A program made the translations under genes and the position numbers. A model generated the notes under the pieces. That model was not told where the DNA came from and made no database searches. It was given only the letters and a program-made list of their open reading frames with translations. This document shows positions 1 to 3,869 of a DNA stretch of 6,604 bases, piece by piece. The stretch is from Bacteroidales bacterium Bact_23 (lineage in GTDB: Bacteria > Bacteroidota > Bacteroidia > Bacteroidales > Lentimicrobiaceae). The stretch covers positions 1-6,604 of the forward strand of contig LUZO01000321.1 in NCBI GenBank assembly GCA_001603685.1. The letters are read 5' to 3'. How positions within the stretch are numbered: the stretch's first letter is position 1; each line of letters begins with the position of its first letter.

Positions 1-85
1 GGAAGAGCTGATCGCACGACTGTGCGGGTCCGGCCATCTGAGCTACACGGTCGTCAGACAGCTTTTTTCCAGTGGATTTCATCAT
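1..85 (-). CDS. Possible N-terminus of a divergent unknown protein (partial)
   Basis: Read on the minus strand from an ATG-ATG pair at 85-80, an open frame of 28 codons runs off the left edge. It begins MMKSTGKKLSDD and continues RVAQMAG. I do not recognise the protein. Three things favour it: the frame opens where GC-rich DNA (1-60) gives way to AT-rich DNA (80-290), the start is a Lys-rich Met-Met beginning, and an A-rich stretch lies just upstream. If real, it is transcribed divergently from the response regulator at 290 and shares the 204-bp spacer with it. Two plus-strand frames are also open here, ending at 93 and about 119, so a 3' end of a rightward gene cannot be excluded. The fragment is too short to decide. 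Confidence 0.35.
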   Translation of the reverse strand, partial: MMKSTGKKLSDDRVAQMAGPAQSCDQLF

Positions 86-164
86 TTTTTTAGGTTCTTT
101 TTAATTTCTTTTGTAATTTAGCAGGTTATACGAATTGTAATTATACAGAATAGTCCAGGCTGTT

Positions 165-177
165 TTGTAAATTACAA
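165..177. promoter_or_regulatory. TTGTAA-A-TTACAA dyad in the regulator's upstream spacer
   Basis: This is a perfect 6-bp inverted repeat around one central base, lying in the AT-rich spacer upstream of the response regulator. The half-site TTGTAA also occurs at 111-116 and 135-140, so the spacer holds three copies. The second is part of TGTA-ATTA-TACA (136-147). A dyad of this size could be an operator, but AT-rich DNA produces such palindromes easily. No binding protein can be named from sequence alone. Confidence 0.25.
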
Positions 178-287
178 TCGTTAATGCCGATGGTTAAAAT
201 ATTCAGATCAATTGAGCAGAGCGATAATTGGTCTGGTATATTTTTCCAATCGGTATTACTTTCACCCCAATTAAATTTCCGGCACAG
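172..287 (+). repeat. 5'-flank repeat, copy A (next to regulator start)
   Basis: This stretch ends two bases before the response-regulator ATG and is colinear with 1868-1980. The first 42 bases (172-213 against 1868-1909) match at 37 positions without gaps. A second block, 239-258 against 1934-1953, matches at 18 of 20 and has the core TATTTTTCC. A third block, ATTTCCGG, lies at 275-282 and 1969-1976. The offset between copies changes only from 1696 to 1694. Copy A contains TAA in each plausible frame, so it is not coding. It holds TATATTTT at 237-244, seven of eight bases of the Bacteroidetes TAnnTTTG -7 box, with ATTG 22 bases upstream. It therefore probably contains the regulator's promoter. 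Confidence 0.8.
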
Positions 288-289
288 CG

Positions 290-1660
290 ATGCATAAAGT
301 ACTGATCGTCGATGATGACCCCACCTTCTGCCTGATGCTCAAGTCTTATCTTGGGAATAAGGGTTTTGAAGTGAAGGAGGTTTTTACGGCTGAATCTGCA
401 TTGAAAGCTGCAAGGGAAAAGCATTTCGACATTATCCTTACCGATTTCCGCCTGCCCGATATTGATGGCATTACTCTGATTTCCAAATTCAGGGATGTTC
501 AGCACGGGGTGCCGGTGGTGCTGATGACCCGTTACGGCGAAATCCGTTCGGCTGTATCAGCAATCAAGGCCGGTGCATTCGACTACATCACCAAGCCGGT
601 AAACCCCGACGAGCTGCTGCTTACCGTAAATAAAGCCATCAGCAAGGCAAAGCAACGGCCAAAGGCCAAAGATACAGGCATCAGGGCCGAAACGCTTCAG
701 GGAAACCTAAGCTACCTCAGAGGTACCAGCCAGCCGGCAATGCTGGTGGAACAGTATATTTCGCTGATCGCCCCTACCGATATGTCGGTAATCATCCAGG
801 GCGAAAGCGGCACCGGAAAGGAGTATGCTGCCCGTATGATTCATATGAAGAGCGAGCGCCACGATATGCCCTTTGTGGCAGTGGATTGCGGAACGCTATC
901 CAACGAACTGGCCGCCAGCGAGTTATTCGGACATACCAAAGGCTCATTCACCGATGCCCACACCGAAAAGGAGGGTCAGTTCCAACTGGCCAACGGAGGT
1001 ACCCTCTTTCTGGATGAGATCGGCAACCTCTCCTACGAAAACCAGATTAAGCTGCTCAGGGCCACCCAGGAACGGAAGGTGCGCAAACTGGGCGGAAGCA
1101 AGGATATTGAAGTGGATGTGCGGATTATTGTGGCCACCAACGAAGACCTGAACACGGCAGTGCAGCGCGGAACCTTCAGAGAAGACCTGTTCCACCGCCT
1201 TAACGAGTTCAAAATCAACATCCCGCCCCTGCGCCAGCGCGGTGAGGATATCATACAGTTTGCCGAGTATTTCCTGGAAATCGCCAACGACGAACTGAGA
1301 AAAAAGACCATCGGCTTCGAAAAGGATGTGGTTGAAACCATTCTTAATTATTCATGGCCGGGCAATATCCGCGAGCTGAAAAACATCATCAAACGGGCCG
1401 TTCTGCTCGCCCAGGGCGATATGATTACCCTTGGCTGCCTGCCGCCCGAAATCACCGGACAGGGATTCACTACCCTCCCGCCGCCAGAAGCCGCAGCCGC
1501 CACCACCGACCTGAAATCGCTGGCCGAAACCCACGAGAAATCAACCATCATCAGCGTGCTGGAAAAGGTGCGCTTCAATAAGACCAAAGCCGCCCAAATG
1601 CTGAATATCGACAGAAAAACGCTGTATAATAAGATGAAGCTATACGGGATTGAGGGTTGA
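290..1660 (+). CDS. Sigma-54-dependent NtrC-family response regulator
   Basis: This is a cytoplasmic two-component output protein of 456 aa, the usual length for an NtrC/ZraR-type activator. The receiver (about 1-120) has acidic-pocket residues Asp8-Asp10, phospho-acceptor Asp52 in ILTDFRLPD, Thr80 and Lys102 (TKP). The AAA+ domain (about 140-375) has Walker A GESGTGKE at 171-178, Walker B LFLDEIG with Asp242 and Glu243, a sensor I stretch ending ATN (282-284), the REDLFHRL arginine-finger region at 297-304 and the WPGNIREL motif at 356-363. The sigma-54 contact loop reads GSFTDA (218-223) where the textbook motif is GAFTGA. A Fis-type helix-turn-helix lies at 429-454. The family remodels RNA polymerase-sigma-54 at -24/-12 promoters, driven by ATP hydrolysis. 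The ATG at 290 is chosen because the receiver's first strand begins at residue 3; no clear Shine-Dalgarno is present. No kinase gene adjoins it, so it is an orphan regulator locally. The hybrid kinase at 3870 is a plausible but unproven partner. Target genes cannot be read from this window. Confidence 0.95.
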   Translation: MHKVLIVDDDPTFCLMLKSYLGNKGFEVKEVFTAESALKAAREKHFDIILTDFRLPDIDGITLISKFRDVQHGVPVVLMTRYGEIRSAVSAIKAGAFDYITKPVNPDELLLTVNKAISKAKQRPKAKDTGIRAETLQGNLSYLRGTSQPAMLVEQYISLIAPTDMSVIIQGESGTGKEYAARMIHMKSERHDMPFVAVDCGTLSNELAASELFGHTKGSFTDAHTEKEGQFQLANGGTLFLDEIGNLSYENQIKLLRATQERKVRKLGGSKDIEVDVRIIVATNEDLNTAVQRGTFREDLFHRLNEFKINIPPLRQRGEDIIQFAEYFLEIANDELRKKTIGFEKDVVETILNYSWPGNIRELKNIIKRAVLLAQGDMITLGCLPPEITGQGFTTLPPPEAAAATTDLKSLAETHEKSTIISVLEKVRFNKTKAAQMLNIDRKTLYNKMKLYGIEG

Positions 1661-1700
1661 GGGAGACTGCCGGTTGAAATAACAGACAAGATCTAAGTTC

Positions 1701-1766
1701 TAATCCGCCGCGGCGGACTAATTTCTAAGGTTTCTAAGATTTAATCCGCCACGGCGGGCTGATTTC
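1701..1766. repeat. Tandem pair of GC-palindrome units, 41-bp period
   Basis: Two 25-base direct repeats start at 1701 and 1742 and match at 22 of 25 positions. Each begins TAATCCGCC and ends ATTTC. The first carries the perfect 14-base palindrome TCCGCCGCGGCGGA (1704-1717). The second is slightly decayed, with CCGCC and GGCGG around AC (1746-1757). The linker TTCTAAGG-TTTCTAAG is itself repetitive. The same palindrome recurs at 2549-2562 and 6476-6489. It would form a very stable small hairpin in RNA or single-stranded DNA. Confidence 0.85.
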
Positions 1767-1836
1767 CAATTTCCAGAATTCCTGATCCCAAAACCTTAAG
1801 AGCCTGCCTTCTACAAACTTCTGAATCTGAAAGAAA

Positions 1837-1858
1837 GCATAATTCCGGAGAATTATGC
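1837..1858. repeat. Perfect 9-bp inverted repeat, CGGA loop
   Basis: GCATAATTC at 1837-1845 pairs exactly with GAATTATGC at 1850-1858 around a CGGA loop. It sits ten bases before the second flank repeat. No T-run follows, so a simple intrinsic terminator is unlikely. It could be a protein-binding dyad or an RNA stem. Copy A of the flank lacks this hairpin, although TTATACGAATTG at 127-138 resembles the TTATGCGAATTG that spans its right arm. Confidence 0.6.
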
Positions 1859-1867
1859 GAATTGCAT

Positions 1868-1980
1868 TTACAATCGTTTTTGCCGGTGATTAAAATATTC
1901 AGAACAATTAGCGGAGTTTATTCTGATCTGTTTTATTTTTCCAACCGGTATAATTCATTGAAACGGATATTTCCGGGCAG
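1868..1980 (+). repeat. 5'-flank repeat, copy B (no gene directly after it)
   Basis: This is a diverged duplicate of 172-287, in the same orientation, with three conserved blocks at nearly constant spacing (details under copy A). Copy A leads straight into the regulator ATG, but no gene starts right after copy B. The nearest credible start is the acetyltransferase ATG 200 bases on. Copy B may be a second instance of a regulatory module, the remnant of a duplicated regulator locus, or one member of a genome-wide intergenic family. A frame open from 1862 to 2062 crosses it, but that frame is closed by stops in copy A. Confidence 0.8.
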
Positions 1981-2180
1981 TTTAATAACCGGCGGGCCTC
2001 ATATGCATTTATCATACATGACTTTTGAATTTTTCTTTATAGCTGATTATCAATATAGATAAGGGTAACAGGCTGATTATGCGGGGGTAGTATTTATACT
2101 TATTTTGCATTTTGGGGTGTACAATCCGGAAAATCCTGTTGTACCTTTACCGGGTATTTCAGACGATAATAATAAGTTTT

Positions 2181-2483
2181 ATGCCAGAAACTATCAAAGA
2201 AATGAAAAACAGTATTATTAACACAGGCGATAAGTTTGTCATCAATCTTGAAGGCTTGGAGTCATATTTAGCGTATCGCCGCAAAGGTAAAGTGCTCGAT
2301 TTTTACAGCGCCTATGTTCCGGGAGTCCACAGGGGAAAAGGGCTTGCCTCGGATCTTATCCTTCATGGGATGCACTACGCCGTACTTAACGGATTTCGTG
2401 TAAGACCGTCACATCCGGCGGTGGTCCGCTTTCTGGAGCTGAACCGCGAGTGGGAATATCTTACCGTGTATAGCCTCAATTAA
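2181..2483 (+). CDS. Small GNAT-fold N-acetyltransferase-like protein (Acetyltransf_CG type)
   Basis: The product is about 100 aa and matches the pattern of the small YjdJ/NATD1-like GNAT family. This includes beta strands with YRRKGKVLDF (32-41), the VPGVHRGKGLASDL segment (46-59), which is the acetyl-CoA pyrophosphate loop (consensus R/Q-x-x-G-x-G/A), a following helix LHGMHYAVLNGF (61-72), and VRPSHPAVVRFLE (74-86). Family members are thought to move an acetyl group from acetyl-CoA to an unknown amine through a conserved cysteine in the P-x-C-P segment. Here that position is His78, so catalysis may differ or be lost. The substrate is unknown. The start is uncertain: ATG at 2181 gives 100 aa and ATG at 2202 gives 93. 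A TTG at 2112 would add a hydrophobic extension not typical of the family. The gene stands alone between noncoding stretches and ends at a strong terminator. Confidence 0.8.
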   Translation: MPETIKEMKNSIINTGDKFVINLEGLESYLAYRRKGKVLDFYSAYVPGVHRGKGLASDLILHGMHYAVLNGFRVRPSHPAVVRFLELNREWEYLTVYSLN

Positions 2484-2505
2484 CCACAATGCTGATGCAT
2501 GCCGG

Positions 2506-2539
2506 AATCAGCCATCCGTAATGGGTGGCTGATTTTTTT
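2506..2539 (+). terminator. Rho-independent terminator after the GNAT gene
   Basis: AATCAGCCA (2506-2514) pairs perfectly with TGGCTGATT (2526-2534). The stem is extended by TCC/GGG, including one G-T pair, around the loop GTAAT. Seven T residues follow at 2533-2539. It lies 22 bases after the acetyltransferase stop, which is typical placement. An outer inverted repeat GCCGGAA (2501-2507) and TTCCGGC (2542-2548) overlaps its base and could compete with it. This terminator argues that nothing further downstream is cotranscribed with the acetyltransferase. Confidence 0.9.
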
Positions 2540-2548
2540 GTTTCCGGC

Positions 2549-2562
2549 TCCGCCGCGGCGGA
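2549..2562. repeat. GC palindrome TCCGCCGCGGCGGA, third copy
   Basis: This is an exact copy of the palindrome at 1704-1717 and 6476-6489. It lies just past the terminator and one base before the heptamer array at 2564, the same kind of arrangement seen after the kinase gene. Confidence 0.85.
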
Positions 2563-2563
2563 C

Positions 2564-2654
2564 GGAGGTCAGAGGTAAGAAGTAGGAAGTAGGAAGTAAG
2601 AAGTAAGAAGTAGGAAGTAAGAAGTAAGAAGTAAGAAGTAAGAGGTAGGAAGTC
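2564..2654 (+). repeat. Heptanucleotide tandem array, 13 units
   Basis: Thirteen consecutive 7-base units fit the consensus RGAAGTA, starting with GGAGGTC and AGAGGTA and ending with AGAGGTA and GGAAGTC. Inner units alternate between AGAAGTA and GGAAGTA. The strand is entirely purine plus T, apart from a C in the first and last units. Copy-number change by slippage is expected for such an array. The minus strand reads as a low-complexity Leu/Thr/Ser/Tyr open frame, which is an artefact of the period. Confidence 0.95.
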
Positions 2655-2680
2655 AGAGAAACACACAAGTCAGCGCGTTA

Positions 2681-2741
2681 GTCCCGGAGGGACGGCATTA
2701 TCGTATGCAGGTCAGGGAAAGCACCTCGCTCCAGCGGTGCT
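2681..2741. repeat. Two small hairpins leading into the composite repeat
   Basis: GTCCC-GGA-GGGAC at 2681-2693 is a perfect 5-bp stem with a three-base loop. AGCACC at 2720-2725 pairs with GGTGCT at 2736-2741. They sit between the heptamer array and composite repeat copy 1, have no T-runs, and are likely further pieces of intergenic repeat families. Confidence 0.55.
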
Positions 2742-2742
2742 G

Positions 2743-2936
2743 GAATTTCTCACCCCGACTTCGCCCGGCACGGCGCGCTTCGCTCGAAATGACACTGCTA
2801 GTGTTTAAAATGGGGAGGTTGAAATGGGCGGCTGCGCCGCCCATTTCAACCTCTTCCTCCCTTCCGATTTACTCGTCATCCCGACGAAGGAGGGATCTGC
2901 CAAACCCAAGTAATACTTAGATTCAATGAACAATAG
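2743..2936. repeat. Composite intergenic repeat, copy 1
   Basis: The order of modules is: a left arm rich in CTTCG and CGCTCGAAATGAC (to 2793); a spacer; a long perfect hairpin (2815-2853); a right arm beginning GTCATCCCGACGAAGG; and a tail with GATTCAATGAAC. The same order occurs at 3461-3690. The right arm 2875-2907 is identical over 33 bases to 3591-3623. Left and right arms are roughly inverted, with GTCAT-type ends facing the central hairpin, so the whole unit is itself an imperfect palindrome. No coding capacity is apparent. Confidence 0.85.
2815..2853. repeat. Perfect 18-bp hairpin inside composite copy 1
   Basis: GAGGTTGAAATGGGCGGC (2815-2832) pairs without mismatch with 2836-2853 around the loop TGC. 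The inner part GGGCGGC-TGC-GCCGCCC is shared with the hairpin of copy 2. The outer arm sequence differs completely between the copies, yet each is fully self-complementary. Confidence 0.95.
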
Positions 2937-3012
2937 GTGAACCACCGCAGACATCCACCCCTCCCCCACCGTCAGTTCTTTTTTCTTGGCGAGTCCCCCC
3001 TTTTTTCTTCCC

Positions 3013-3038
3013 GTACTTTTGGCTTGATCCAAAAGTAC
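3013..3038. repeat. 10-bp inverted repeat GTACTTTTGG / CCAAAAGTAC
   Basis: A perfect 10-bp stem (3013-3022 with 3029-3038) encloses the loop CTTGAT. Pyrimidine-rich DNA precedes it and CAAAAGATCAAG follows. It adjoins the inverted-end unit at 3051 and may be a module of the same repeat family. It lacks the T-run of a terminator on the plus strand, but the plus-strand T-run at 2999-3006 would read as A residues before the stem and U only in minus-strand transcripts reading the other way. Confidence 0.7.
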
Positions 3039-3050
3039 CAAAAGATCAAG

Positions 3051-3232
3051 GCTGCCTGAAAATGGCTAAAAACAGGCGAGCGGTTTTGGCAGGGAATAAA
3101 CGAGGTTGACACCGGCTCCCTCTGCCCGGCGCGTATGTACTTCAGTCGCTGCCCAAAGCCGGACGCAAAAAGCAGGCGTTTCTTCTTCTCGTTTTTCGCT
3201 GCCTGTTTTTTTTTACGCCATTTTCAGAAGGC
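3051..3232. repeat. ~180-bp unit with imperfect inverted ends (MITE-like)
   Basis: CTGAAAATGGC at 3056-3066 is the exact inverse of GCCATTTTCAG at 3217-3227. Just inside, AACAGGC at 3071-3077 is the inverse of GCCTGTT at 3201-3207, so the ends match over roughly 25-30 bases allowing gaps. The interior holds GC-rich DNA (3110-3165) and pyrimidine-rich DNA (3178-3200). There is no open frame worth calling, and no obvious target-site duplication. It could be a non-autonomous element, a structured RNA or a relic; the sequence does not decide. Confidence 0.55.
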
Positions 3233-3326
3233 CCCATCTGTTTGAATTTGAAAATTGAAAAATACACTCCTTCTCACCGCCAATTACCATCCCTCCCATC
3301 TCTCCATTGAAAATACAATCAACTAA

Positions 3327-3398
3327 AACCTTGTAAAACTTTGATTCAATGAACGATAGCTCCCTCTCCTTCACTAGAGGGCGGGGGGGTGAGGTGAT
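3327..3398. repeat. Partial third copy of the composite repeat (tail only)
   Basis: This stretch corresponds to the tail of composite copy 2 (3619-3690). It shares CTTTGATTCAATGAACGATAGC-like DNA and then a run ending GCGGGGGGGTGAGGTGAT. It also has its own small hairpin CCCTCT/AGAGGG (3362-3381). The central hairpin and inverted arms are absent. Weaker likeness continues beyond 3398 into CAGCCAAAGG. Confidence 0.8.
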
Positions 3399-3421
3399 AT
3401 CCAGCCAAAGGTGGGAATCAT

Positions 3422-3454
3422 CCGCCGAGGCGAACTCAAATTCGCCGTAGGCGG
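3422..3454. repeat. Interrupted GC hairpin (CCGCC...GGCGG)
   Basis: CCGCC (3422-3426) pairs with GGCGG (3450-3454), and inside it GGCGAA (3429-3434) pairs with TTCGCC (3441-3446) around a six-base loop. The outer part resembles the CCGCC/GGCGG arms of the short palindrome found elsewhere in the window. It may be an expanded or decayed relative. It lies seven bases before composite copy 2. Confidence 0.6.
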
Positions 3455-3460
3455 TAAAAA

Positions 3461-3690
3461 GATTTCTTTCCTCGACTTCGCTCGGCACGGCGCGCTACGC
3501 TCGAAATGACGATTTGCGCGTTAAAAAAAAGGGGGGCGTATTGGGCGGCTGCGCCGCCCAATACGCCCCCCTTTTCACATAAAAGACACGGTCATCCCGA
3601 CGAAGGAGGGATCTGCCAAACCCTTGTAATACCTTGATTCAATGAACGATAGCCTCCTATCCTTCAGGAGAGGGCGGGGGGTGAGGTGAT
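3461..3690. repeat. Composite intergenic repeat, copy 2
   Basis: This unit has the same module order as 2743-2936: a left arm with CGACTTCGCTCGGCACGG and CGCTCGAAATGACG, the central hairpin at 3527-3575, a right arm identical to copy 1 over 33 bases (3591-3623), then the GATTCAATGAACGATAGC tail. It ends with the GGGTGAGGTGAT stretch shared with 3327-3398. It is the most complete copy in the window. Confidence 0.85.
3527..3575. repeat. Perfect 23-bp hairpin inside composite copy 2
   Basis: Positions 3527-3549 pair with 3553-3575 without mismatch around the loop TGC. From the base up, the arm runs through AAAA, a run of six G, CGTATT and GGGCGGC. The base of the stem is AAAA/TTTT, so the right side ends in a short T-run, and this copy could act as an intrinsic terminator on either strand. 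Position in the window gives no upstream gene that needs one. Confidence 0.95.
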
Positions 3691-3857
3691 TCGCCGCCAG
3701 ACAAAGGAAAAATCCCCGGCCGGCACCCTCGCCGGTGCAGCCAATCTTAACTCCAGTCGAAACCACCGCTGAAAACCTTCGGGGTAAAATTTTGTTTCTA
3801 TATAAAAATGAACGGTTAACGACCGGGCGTATCCTTAAAAGAAATTAAACAAATCAC

Positions 3858-3865
3858 TACTTTTG
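3858..3865 (+). promoter_or_regulatory. Bacteroidetes -7 promoter element TACTTTTG
   Basis: This is an exact match to the Bacteroidetes housekeeping -7 consensus TAnnTTTG, ending four bases before the kinase ATG. A good -33 TTTG at the expected distance is not evident; the area 3833-3838 reads CCTTAA. If used, transcription would begin at or within a few bases of the ATG, giving a leaderless or near-leaderless message. No Shine-Dalgarno sequence is present between it and the start codon. Confidence 0.5.
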
Positions 3866-3869
3866 CCTT

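Larger units (their letters stand above)
1661..2180. other. 520-bp noncoding spacer with repeats
   Basis: No credible gene lies between the regulator stop and the acetyltransferase start. The spacer contains a tandem pair of GC palindromes (1701-1766), short period-7 runs such as ATTTCCA-ATTTCCA near 1763-1776, a 9-bp-stem hairpin (1837-1858) and the second copy of the regulator's 5' flank (1868-1980). No intrinsic terminator with a T-run follows the regulator. A weak -7-like match TACCTTTA lies at 2142-2149, 31 bases before the acetyltransferase ATG, but no well-spaced -33 TTTG accompanies it. Confidence 0.75.
2484..3869. other. 1.4-kb repeat-rich intergenic region without genes
   Basis: Apart from the terminator, this stretch is a patchwork of repeats and hairpins, listed separately. 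Open frames on the minus strand here share peptide fragments such as LSFIES and DPSFVGMT only because they read through copies of the same DNA repeat. They lack ribosome binding sites and family resemblance. The sequence at 3691-3830 holds no feature I can identify beyond a weak GC hairpin (near 3720-3738) and AT-rich DNA before the kinase promoter. No transposase, integrase or RNA gene is visible. Confidence 0.8.

Noticed and set aside
30..70. tRNA-like D-arm sequence GTAGCTCAG on the minus strand, followed by a GCAC/GTGC stem
   Set aside because: No matching GAGC closes the D stem, the candidate anticodon loop has four bases, and no T-arm or acceptor pairing follows.
1862..2062. Open frame of 66 codons starting with TTG
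   Set aside because: It overlaps the duplicated noncoding flank, whose other copy is interrupted by stops in the same frame, and its start is weak.
2564..2654. CRISPR array
   Set aside because: The period is seven bases with no spacers, so it is a simple tandem repeat.
2480..2668. Minus-strand frame with repeating Thr-Ser-Tyr-Phe-Leu units
   Set aside because: The repeat is the translation of the heptanucleotide array; there is no sign of a real protein.
2705..2920. Plus-strand frame of 71 codons
   Set aside because: It reads straight through the left arm, hairpin and right arm of composite repeat copy 1.
3084..3100. Sigma-54 promoter-like TTGGCAGGG
   Set aside because: The -12 TTGC part is missing at the required spacing, and the site lies inside a repeat about 780 bases from the kinase start.
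2805..3766. Three minus-strand frames (2805-3041, 3213-3488, 3575-3766) sharing fragments such as LSFIES and DPSFVGMT
   Set aside because: The shared peptides come from copies of the intergenic DNA repeat read in one frame. They cross hairpins, lack ribosome binding sites and have no family features.
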